Shown piece after piece: positions 25,351-31,713 of a DNA stretch of 40,812 nucleotides. The stretch is from the NCBI GenBank assembly GCA_029260115.1, contig JAJDDW010000112.1, positions 1 through 40,812 on the forward strand, read 5' to 3'. The first letter of the stretch is position 1; every line of letters begins with the position of its first letter. The notes beneath the pieces are model-generated. The model saw only the letters and a list, made by a program, of their open reading frames with translations, was not told where the DNA came from and ran no database searches. This DNA comes from Phycisphaerae bacterium (lineage in GTDB: Bacteria; Planctomycetota; Phycisphaerae; UBA1845). Made by a program: the position numbers and the translations under genes.

Positions 25351-25474
25351 TTGCGCAACCCCGCACTATTATCGCTGATAACCGCTTTAATACGACAACA
25401 ATTCACAGATTTCTCGTACACGTCACATATTCTAACGCAATTGCACAACGATGAAAATATATTTTCTTTGCAAA
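25351..25474. promoter_or_regulatory. Cluster of TTGC/GCAA dyads in a divergent promoter region
   Basis: TTGCGCAA (25351-25358), TTGCACAA (25441-25448), the perfect 14-bp palindrome GAAAATATATTTTC (25453-25466) and TTTGCAAA (25467-25474). TTGCACAA matches (inverted) part of the motif inside the phasin promoter. The region lies between the ArsC-like selenoprotein gene and the hemerythrin-like gene. Confidence 0.4.
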
Positions 25475-25497
25475 ATGGTATCCCATTGGTGTACAAT
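25468..25497 (+). promoter_or_regulatory. Promoter for the hemerythrin-like gene
   Basis: TTGCAA (25468-25473), 18-base spacer, TACAAT (25492-25497), about 95 bases before the start codon. The -35 box overlaps the TTTGCAAA dyad. Confidence 0.5.
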
Positions 25498-25597
25498 TTA
25501 CTCGCGTGATTGTTACTGCGCCAAGCGAGAGCCGCGCCTGATTCATCTCGACACGCTCGGCCCAGAATTCGCAAGGCCACAGGAAAGGAGTTGAATG

Positions 25598-26032
25598 ATG
25601 CTAAAATCAACCAATACGGCTACTGATCAAACGATTAAATCGAGCCTAGGTCAGCTAGAGAATATCCTTGCCATTCAAGGTACGGGCGAGGCATATTTTG
25701 AAACACTTGCCGATGCGTTACATAAGCTTCATGCCCTTGTACGTATACACCATGCGGCAGATATTTTTGCTGGCCCGCAGTCTGGCACACTAAATATGCC
25801 GCCACAATGCACGCAAGACCTCGATCGTTTACGCGCTGAACACAGTGACATCTTAGGTAAGCTCGATAGGCTCGTGATTGTGGTAGACTCGATGTCTGAC
25901 CAAGCGGATGAAGATCAGGAAGTCTTCTTTTGCCGGCTTCGGGAACTTATCGCCATTGTGCGCCGCCACGAAGCTGAAGAAGATCGTCTTTTCACTCTAG
26001 CCCTGTGGCATGACACTGGCGGTGAAAGCTAA
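25598..26032 (+). CDS. Hemerythrin-like domain protein
   Basis: 144 residues from the second of two adjacent ATGs; AAGGAG is 7 bases before it and only 4 before the first. An all-helical cytoplasmic protein. The C-terminal half has hemerythrin-like features, LRAEHSDILGKLDRLV and IAIVRRHEAEEDRLFTLAL (His with Glu pairs, HxxEED), but the full set of iron ligands (five His, Asp, Glu) is not complete in an obvious way: the N-terminal half has KLHALVRIHHAADIF. It might bind iron or oxygen, or be a derived non-metal helical protein. Its promoter has TTGC/GCAA motifs akin to those at the phasin promoter. Confidence 0.7.
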   Translation: MLKSTNTATDQTIKSSLGQLENILAIQGTGEAYFETLADALHKLHALVRIHHAADIFAGPQSGTLNMPPQCTQDLDRLRAEHSDILGKLDRLVIVVDSMSDQADEDQEVFFCRLRELIAIVRRHEAEEDRLFTLALWHDTGGES

Positions 26033-26184
26033 CCAATCAGCAATGCGGCCCGCTCCACGGTATCATCGCGTCAATCAGAGCCGCTTGCAGAAGCCTGTGC
26101 GCAAACGATGAGGTTCGCTAGAGTTCAATAGCCCTGGTCTAGCCGCTCCCTTGTGAAATATATAAATTCTTTCAGGACAACGGC

Positions 26185-26796
26185 ATGCTCAACCGCTCCG
26201 CGTCGGCGCTAAAACGACGAGACAAAGTGCTTCGTCGCATCATCAACCAAGTTGGCCCCTGCACGATCAAACCGCGGCGGCGATATTTCGTCTCGCTATG
26301 TGACGCGATTGTGTCGCAGCAATTATCTACAAAAGCAGCCAACACCATAAGCAAAAGATTTCGCAAACTTTTTCACCGCGCAACCCCAACGCCTAAAGGC
26401 GTACTCGCCACCTCGATAGGGCAACTGCGAGGCGTGGGATTATCTGGACAAAAATCCAAATACGTTCACGACCTTGCCACTAAGTTTTCAGATGGAACGA
26501 TTCCCACGAAAAAACTTGCGGCCTTATCCGACGAAGAAGTGATAGAAATTCTCACCCAGGTAAAAGGCATCGGCGTGTGGACAGTGCATATGTTTTTAAT
26601 ATTCGTCCTAAATCGGCCAGACGTTTGGCCGATAGACGATCTTGGTGTGCGAAAAGCTGTTCAGTTGCAGTTCAATCTAAACGAGCTACCGCACGCGAAT
26701 AAATTGCACGAATTGGCTGAGCCTTGGCGCCCGCACCGCACCGTAGCTGCGTGGTACCTCTGGCGTAGCCTCGACAACGCACCGCTTGACGAATAG
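26185..26796 (+). CDS. DNA-3-methyladenine glycosylase II-like (AlkA/HhH-GPD)
   Basis: 203 residues. An HhH-GPD base-excision glycosylase: helix-hairpin-helix at about 122-138 (ILTQVKGIGVWTVHMFLIF) followed by the catalytic Asp in WPIDDLGVRKA (D152), and the upstream FVSLCDAIVSQQLSTKAANTISKRF that is conserved in AlkA-like enzymes. It should remove alkylated purines from DNA. The N-terminal beta domain of E. coli AlkA is missing, as in the shorter bacterial and yeast MAG-type enzymes. AGGA lies 8 bases before the ATG. No other repair genes are adjacent. Confidence 0.9.
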   Translation: MLNRSASALKRRDKVLRRIINQVGPCTIKPRRRYFVSLCDAIVSQQLSTKAANTISKRFRKLFHRATPTPKGVLATSIGQLRGVGLSGQKSKYVHDLATKFSDGTIPTKKLAALSDEEVIEILTQVKGIGVWTVHMFLIFVLNRPDVWPIDDLGVRKAVQLQFNLNELPHANKLHELAEPWRPHRTVAAWYLWRSLDNAPLDE

Positions 26797-26819
26797 TTTC
26801 GGTGACTCGTCATTAATTT

Positions 26820-26984
26820 TTATTTATGATCGTCACGAGTTTTCCAAATGAAACACGGCAACGACGCCAGCACCATGCCCGTACCGAGCACATCCAGCGG
26901 GTGTCCTCAGCAAAAAGCGAACTTCAACCCCACCCCGCCGATGCTTAACACAATTCCCGCTATTAAGAGCTTACTGATTACCAT
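26820..26984 (-). CDS. Small two-helix membrane protein with in-frame TGA, candidate selenoprotein
   Basis: Read from the ATG at 26984, the frame has 54 codons and a TAA at 26820-26822, with one TGA at codon 26 (26907-26909). The N-terminal helix is LLIAGIVLSIGGVGLKFAFC, then U, GHPLDVLGTGMVLASLPCF as a second helix, and a charged end KTRDDHK. GGGAGG lies 7 bases before the ATG and a consensus-like promoter lies upstream, so translation of at least the first part is likely. The sequence after the TGA stays hydrophobic and gene-like to a natural charged C-terminus. Selenocysteine insertion (giving Cys-Sec) is the hypothesis; a TGG-to-TGA nonsense change (Trp) or a 25-residue peptide are alternatives. 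I do not recognise the family. Confidence 0.5.
26875..26906 (-). promoter_or_regulatory. Weak SECIS-like hairpin (small membrane gene)
   Basis: After the TGA, ATGTGC (26893-26888) can pair with GGGCAT (26880-26875) with a mismatch and a G-U, around the loop TCGGTAC. GGT in the loop begins 22 bases after the TGA, almost the same distance as in the ArsC-like gene. The stem is short. Confidence 0.35.
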
Positions 26985-27021
26985 CTCTTACCTCCCATGC
27001 GACGATACGCATCCTTAATCT

Positions 27022-27051
27022 ATTATAGTCATCGAAGATAGCTTGCACCAA
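27022..27051 (-). promoter_or_regulatory. Promoter for the small membrane gene
   Basis: Minus strand: -10 TATAAT (plus-strand 27022-27027), 18-base spacer, -35 TTGGTG (27046-27051). Transcription should begin about 30 bases before the ATG at 26984. Confidence 0.65.
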
Positions 27052-27201
27052 TCTGAAATGAGTGGCTATACAATCTCTGCGTCATGCATGCGCAGGCGGG
27101 TATCCAGTCCTCTGACTATTCAATACCTGCGAAAACCCAATGACAAATAACAGACGTAGTATGATGAATCGCAATAAGGCTTATTCTGAGACGATGCGAC
27201 A

Positions 27202-27864
27202 TCAATCCGATATAAGGGACAGCAGAACGTCCACGGTAAGATCGTCTAGCCGATGCACAACTAAATCAGCCTCCGGGAAATCACCTTTAGCGTTGTGGAT
27301 CATGATCGCAACCGCATACGTGCCAGCCGCCTTCGCCGCCTGAATACCAGCCGGGGCGTCTTCGATGACAATGCATCGATTTGGTGGAAGACCTAACCGC
27401 TGACATGATTGAATAAACACATCGGGATGCGGCTTCCCACGCGTTACGTCGTCCCCACTCACAATCGCGTCCATCTTTTCACGCACCCCCAACGCGTGCA
27501 AGACCAGCTCAATATTCGGCAACGGACCAGAGGAACCAACAGCCAGCTTCGCCCCTCTGCCATACAATGATTCGATCAGTGACACCGCCCCATCCACCAC
27601 GGGCATATGATCTCGCACAAGATCGCGATAGATTGCTTCTTTGCGATCCGCCAATAAATTTACTGCAGCTTCGTCGGTCTCGCCTATCAGAATTGGAATG
27701 ATATCGCGGTTCTGTCGGCCAAAAGCTTTGGCAAACTGGGCCTCGGTAACCTCCCCACCATTTTCCCGTGCCAACTGTTGAAAGCTCCGCAAGTGTGCAT
27801 CCGCAGAGTCAACCAGCACACCGTCCATATCGAAGATAACGCCGAATTCGTTCTGAATAGTCAT
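27202..27864 (-). CDS. HAD-superfamily phosphatase, beta-phosphoglucomutase-like
   Basis: 220 residues from the ATG at 27864. A subfamily IA HAD protein: motif I IFDMDGVLVDS (nucleophile Asp), motif II GSSGP, motif III KPHPDVF (Lys), motif IV EDAPAGIQAA, with an inserted four-helix cap typical of beta-phosphoglucomutase, phosphoglycolate phosphatase and similar enzymes. It probably dephosphorylates or isomerises a sugar phosphate; exact substrate cannot be told. An earlier in-frame TTG (27927) gives 21 more residues and lacks good support. A short upstream reading frame ends over the ATG as ATGA. Confidence 0.85.
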   Translation of the reverse strand: MTIQNEFGVIFDMDGVLVDSADAHLRSFQQLARENGGEVTEAQFAKAFGRQNRDIIPILIGETDEAAVNLLADRKEAIYRDLVRDHMPVVDGAVSLIESLYGRGAKLAVGSSGPLPNIELVLHALGVREKMDAIVSGDDVTRGKPHPDVFIQSCQRLGLPPNRCIVIEDAPAGIQAAKAAGTYAVAIMIHNAKGDFPEADLVVHRLDDLTVDVLLSLISD

Positions 27865-27905
27865 CGCCCGATCGTCACGCAGGTGTAATAATGTGTCAAG
27901 CGCAT
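27861..27905 (-). CDS. Possible 14-codon leader peptide coupled to the HAD gene
   Basis: GGAGGA, then a spacing of about 10 bases, then ATG at 27905 and the peptide MRLTHYYTCVTIGR, with its TGA overlapping the HAD start codon in the form ATGA. Such an arrangement would couple translation of the HAD gene, whose own ribosome-binding site is weak. Chance is possible; the peptide has no recognised attenuator composition. Confidence 0.3.
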   Translation of the reverse strand: MRLTHYYTCVTIGR

Positions 27906-28059
27906 TGCCCGATGTTCCTCCAATCAATCTTCAAACGACAGTCGTCACCACTAACAATTTGACCCTTACGACTCCCACTTGTCGAAGTTCCCAGCCAAAG
28001 ATACTATGATTATGACTAATGTTTTTCACGAGTATTCGTTTATACGCGGAGTGATATTA

Positions 28060-28638
28060 ATGAACCGTCGTCTCCCCCTCATCTCTCTTCTAGTCTTAGC
28101 CACGCTCACGTTCGGAGGTTGTATACGCCCTAACTTCGACATCGAAACCATTAAAAAGTTCATGCCCGGCCCATCGCCCCAACTCAAAAACTTAGAGATG
28201 CTAGCCGGCCATTGGGAAACGGCCGGGCAAGTAAAGATGATGGGCTTGAAAGACCCGTTGGTGACGTCGGGTACCAGTGAAGCGAAATGGACCTGCAACG
28301 ACCGCTTCCTCATCGATCAGTCCGACTTTGACTTGGACCAGCTAGGCCCGATGGGTGGCATTAGCATTTGGACTTGGGACGACAAAGCGCACATCTACCG
28401 CTTCTGGTGGTTCGACGGTTTTGGAGAGACAGCCGAGGGCACCGCCACGTTTGATGAACCGGCGCGAACATGGCATATCAAGACGGTAGGTCGTAACGGC
28501 TGGTGCAGCGTAATCAGTAAAGGTACGATCCACCAAATAGATAAGGACACGCTCGAATGGACATGGAACCAGTGGGATGGTTGGCACATCTTCCACGTTG
28601 GCGACATGGCCGGGACCAGCAAGCGCATAAAATCCTAA
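28060..28638 (+). CDS. Putative lipoprotein, DUF1579-like beta-barrel
   Basis: 192 residues from the ATG at 28060, with GGAG 8 bases upstream; an upstream in-frame ATG at 27979 gives 27 extra residues before the signal. The signal peptide is RRLPLISLLVLATLTFGGC with a cysteine suited to lipidation. The mature domain (about 40-185) resembles DUF1579/lipocalin-like beta proteins: LEMLAGHWETAGQ, FLIDQSDFDLDQLGPMGGIS, WTWDDKAHIYRFWWFDGFGE, WNQWDGWHIFHVGDMAG. Such proteins may bind a hydrophobic ligand or act on lipid. The function is not known. A GCTTCAGC palindrome follows the stop. Confidence 0.75.
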   Translation: MNRRLPLISLLVLATLTFGGCIRPNFDIETIKKFMPGPSPQLKNLEMLAGHWETAGQVKMMGLKDPLVTSGTSEAKWTCNDRFLIDQSDFDLDQLGPMGGISIWTWDDKAHIYRFWWFDGFGETAEGTATFDEPARTWHIKTVGRNGWCSVISKGTIHQIDKDTLEWTWNQWDGWHIFHVGDMAGTSKRIKS

Positions 28639-28642
28639 AGAA

Positions 28643-28664
28643 CCACGGGCTTCAGCTCGCGCGG
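28643..28664. repeat. GCTTCAGC palindrome, copy 3
   Basis: A 22-bp copy that differs from the element at 14167-14188 by only two bases, again shortly after a stop codon. It has the core GGGCTTCAGCTC and ends GCGCGG. Confidence 0.75.
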
Positions 28665-28766
28665 ACGTGTGTCAATGGATACTGAAAAGCACAACAAGAT
28701 AATAAAGAGTGACCATACTTCAGCCAAGTATTATTTTGCGGTTCCCTCAAGCCGCAGAGATCAATC

Positions 28767-29726
28767 ATGACCAAAACTGGCCTAGCACAAGACGTAAGAT
28801 TTCAAGACCACATCACCGGCCCGGATCATCCAGAGCGTCCGCAGCGTCTTATAGCCATCGAACGCCGCCTTCGCGAAACGGGTCTAACTGAAAAATGCGT
28901 GCCCATTGAATCAGTTCCTATTGACATGGGACTAGTCCGCCAAGTTCATGACGCCGCGTATATCGCCCGTGCCGAATCAGCCTGTCGTGACAATATGCCA
29001 TTCCTCGATACGCCAGACAGTGCGATTTGCTCGGATAGTTTCGACATCGCGTGCTTAGCCGCCGGCACAGTCATTCGCGCCGTTGATATGGTCATGGAGA
29101 AACAGCTAGACAATGCCTTCTGCGCCGTGCGACCGCCCGGCCATCACGCCGAGCGTGGCTTGTCTATGGGCTTTTGTATGTTCAACAATATCGCCATCGC
29201 CGCTCAATACTTATTGGACAAGCATCTATTGTCGCGGGTACTAATTTTAGATTGGGACGTCCACCACGGAAACGGTACGCAGCACATATTCGAATCCGAC
29301 CCGCGCGTACTATTCATCAGCTTACATGGCCACCCGAGCATCGTTTACCCCGGCACAGGCCTAGACTCCGAACGTGGCCTAGGCGACGGCCAGGGGTTTA
29401 CGTTAAACATTCCCATGTTGCCGCCAAGTTCAGACGCCATTTACCGCACAGCCTATGACGAAAAAGTCATCCCTTTAGCCAAAAGTTTCGCACCGGAGTT
29501 CGTGCTGATTTCCGCAGGCTTCGACGCCCATCGTCTGGACCCGCTCGCACCGATAGAATTAGACACCCAATCATTTGGCTGGATGACTGACGTAATGCTT
29601 GAAATCGCCAAGCAGTCGGCACAGGGAAGATTAGTCAGTGTACTCGAAGGGGGATATCATCTCGAAGCACTAAGCGCTAGCGTAGCCTGCCACCTCGAAA
29701 GACTAATCGACGCATCTTCGGATTGA
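28767..29726 (+). CDS. Histone-deacetylase-family hydrolase
   Basis: 319 residues. Zinc-dependent deacetylase fold of the class II/acetylpolyamine amidohydrolase/AcuC type: RPPGHHAE (catalytic His pair), LDWDVHHGNGT (zinc Asp/His), SLHGHPSIVYPGTG, LISAGFDAH (zinc Asp) and the ending VLEGGYHLEALS. All metal and charge-relay residues appear present, so it should be active on an acetylated small molecule (polyamine) or protein lysine. It is monomeric by length and has no signal peptide. The neighbouring genes do not indicate a substrate. Start chosen at ATG 28767; the ribosome-binding site is modest. Confidence 0.92.
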   Translation: MTKTGLAQDVRFQDHITGPDHPERPQRLIAIERRLRETGLTEKCVPIESVPIDMGLVRQVHDAAYIARAESACRDNMPFLDTPDSAICSDSFDIACLAAGTVIRAVDMVMEKQLDNAFCAVRPPGHHAERGLSMGFCMFNNIAIAAQYLLDKHLLSRVLILDWDVHHGNGTQHIFESDPRVLFISLHGHPSIVYPGTGLDSERGLGDGQGFTLNIPMLPPSSDAIYRTAYDEKVIPLAKSFAPEFVLISAGFDAHRLDPLAPIELDTQSFGWMTDVMLEIAKQSAQGRLVSVLEGGYHLEALSASVACHLERLIDASSD

Positions 29727-29762
29727 GGGTAGTAAACTGTAGGAAAGTATGATGCTCGCCAG

Positions 29763-30215
29763 TTATTTACAGCAATGGTTAGACTCATAGTCCGCAATTT
29801 TCTGCAACCGGCGTTCGTGGCGGCCACCTTCATATTCCGTGATTAGCCAAACATCCACCACCCGCCGCAACAGTTCCTCACCTAGCAAGTCAGCCGGTAG
29901 GCAGAGTACATTCGCATTGTTGTGTCGTCGGGACATCTCAGCCGTTAATTCATCGTGACAAAGTGCGGCCCGAATCCCAGCTACCTTATTCGCGGAAATC
30001 GACATACCAATTCCCGTTCCGCAAAATAGTATAGCCCGGTCATTTTCATTAGCCGCTACAGAAACCGCACCAGCGATGCCGGTATCCGGGTAGTCGCAGC
30101 TCTGACCATCACCGCAGCCAAAATCAGCAACCACATGGTCAGCCTGCTTCAAATGTGCTCGAACATGTTCCTTAGCTGCATACCCACGATGATCGCTTGA
30201 CAGTGCGACTTTCAT
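29763..30215 (-). CDS. rpiB: Ribose-5-phosphate isomerase B
   Basis: 150 residues, the usual size. Motifs: SSDHRGYAAKEHVRAHL at the N-end, CDYPDTG, the active-site CGTGIGMSISANKVAGIRAA, and the C-terminal RRHNNANVLCLPADLLG and GGRHERRLQKI. It interconverts ribose 5-phosphate and ribulose 5-phosphate in the pentose phosphate pathway. Its start overlaps the stop of the upstream TsaC/phosphatase gene (ATGA), so the two are in one operon. In Firmicutes the ywlC-ywlD-ywlE-ywlF order links the same three activities; the present pair compresses that cluster. Confidence 0.95.
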   Translation of the reverse strand: MKVALSSDHRGYAAKEHVRAHLKQADHVVADFGCGDGQSCDYPDTGIAGAVSVAANENDRAILFCGTGIGMSISANKVAGIRAALCHDELTAEMSRRHNNANVLCLPADLLGEELLRRVVDVWLITEYEGGRHERRLQKIADYESNHCCK

Positions 30216-31342
30216 AAATCAATCTCCTTGAGTCGGGCATAAACTCCGACCTCGATACCGCGGGCACACGACTCGTAATCGTTCACACTCCCGCCGATGG
30301 GATCAGAAACTTCCTGCCCATCCAACAACAAGCATACCCGATCTTCCATATGTGAAGCTAGCCCTAATATGCCATGAAGATGCGATTTCGTCATGGCAAA
30401 CACGTAATCTGCCTGTTCTACCATGTCCACAGTCAACATTCTGGAGTTATGGCCCTCCAAACGGACACCGCGCCGCCTAATAACCTCAACGGCTTGTTCG
30501 TTCGCCCCGCCGCACCCGCCTAACAAACCTGCCGAACTGACCTCGACGTCGTGCTGATTAAGGTCTTCGATTTGGCAATCAAAATGCTCAGCCAGCCATT
30601 GACTAGCGATCGCTTCGGCCATCGGGCTTCTACAAGTGTTCCCCGTACAAACGAACAATATCTTAAGCGTAGCCAGCCGTTCAATCATGCGCGGATCGAG
30701 TACCCCCTCGCGAAGAATCTCCACACCCCCGTCATCCACACTCACGATGGTAGATGCTTTTCTATACTGCGTAGGCCCGACATCAATAAGAAGCTCTACT
30801 TGTTTCAGCAAATCTTCATGTATGTCTTGCCCTTCAATCGCAGCAGGTTGACCGGCAAAATTGGCACTCGCGGCCACAATCGGGACTGGAAGCTGTTGCA
30901 ACAGTAGTTGAGAGACTGGATCGCTAGGACATCGAAGCCCGATACGACCATCATAGTACATCGCCCCCATCGCACTCTCGCCGATTTTTTTAACCAGGGC
31001 TGTCTGCGATGGGTTTACCACTGGTAGAACCAGCGTCAACGGCCCAGGCCAAGCCTTCCGCATCATTCGCTTAGCCGTACCTCTTAACCCCGGAACGACT
31101 TGATCCGCTGTCGCCATGTCAGCCACATGGACTGTAAACGCTTTTTCTTCCGATCGGCCCTTCAGCTTGCGCAGCCGATCAACTGCCTTTGGCCGGTCGA
31201 CACGGCACCCGACACCGTAGACCGTCTCCGTAGGAAATGCTACCAAGCCGTCCTCGTCCAAGACCTGCATCGCCTCACGAACTGCCTCCTCACGGCCAGC
31301 GTCGCCCTCGGGCTTAATTATTATTGTCTCAATCCCTTCCAT
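30212..31342 (-). CDS. Fusion of Sua5/YrdC/TsaC threonylcarbamoyl-AMP synthase and YwlE-type arginine phosphatase
   Basis: 376 residues from the ATG at 31342; a GTG 3 codons earlier is also possible. Residues about 5-215 are the YrdC/TsaC domain: VAFPTETVYGVGCRVD, LRKLKGRSEEKAFTVHVAD, AWPGPLTLVLP, LRCPSDP and ASANFAGQPA, the enzyme that starts tRNA t6A modification. Residues about 228-376 are a low-molecular-weight phosphatase: active loop CTGNTCRSP (Cys and Arg of CX5R at about 232-238) and the later SDPIGGS general acid. The Thr at the loop's fifth position is the residue that, in YwlE, favours phospho-arginine; the usual eukaryotic and Wzb-type enzymes have Ile there. It is cotranscribed with rpiB. 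Confidence 0.93.
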   Translation of the reverse strand: MEGIETIIIKPEGDAGREEAVREAMQVLDEDGLVAFPTETVYGVGCRVDRPKAVDRLRKLKGRSEEKAFTVHVADMATADQVVPGLRGTAKRMMRKAWPGPLTLVLPVVNPSQTALVKKIGESAMGAMYYDGRIGLRCPSDPVSQLLLQQLPVPIVAASANFAGQPAAIEGQDIHEDLLKQVELLIDVGPTQYRKASTIVSVDDGGVEILREGVLDPRMIERLATLKILFVCTGNTCRSPMAEAIASQWLAEHFDCQIEDLNQHDVEVSSAGLLGGCGGANEQAVEVIRRRGVRLEGHNSRMLTVDMVEQADYVFAMTKSHLHGILGLASHMEDRVCLLLDGQEVSDPIGGSVNDYESCARGIEVGVYARLKEIDL

Positions 31343-31713
31343 ATTGCGCACGACGGTAGATTGAGATTACAGGCTGTCAAGTGGATCGGCTACTGGAGCA
31401 TGCCCTGTGTCATGGAAACGCACAAAACTATATTTTGTCTACAGATTAATCGCCCTGCTAAGCGGCTCTTGAAAAGTGAACAAGCATGGACGCGACAATA
31501 CCTTACAACTCGCATAAAAAGTGATGACAAGGCCTCGTCTGCCCCTAGCATAACGGGAAGCCATATGTTACAAATACTACGTGTGATTTCCCCCGAGGGG
31601 CGTGCGTCTGTGTGATCCACCCTCTGAAACATTTTTAATCGCGAGCGACTTTTCTTCGACATGTAAACAAGGCTGACGAACGTCACCGATTCTGACTAAA
31701 GAAAGGAACGACC
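31343..31713. other. Intergenic gap between divergent genes
   Basis: 371 bases holding the promoters of the TsaC-phosphatase operon (minus) and the M16 protease (plus). No repeat, RNA or protein-like frame could be supported. Confidence 0.5.

Noticed and set aside
24964..26984. Alternative genetic code (TGA as Trp or Gly) to explain the in-frame TGAs
   Set aside because: TGA is used as the normal terminator in many other genes here (for example at 340-342, and the phaE and TsaC-fusion stops).
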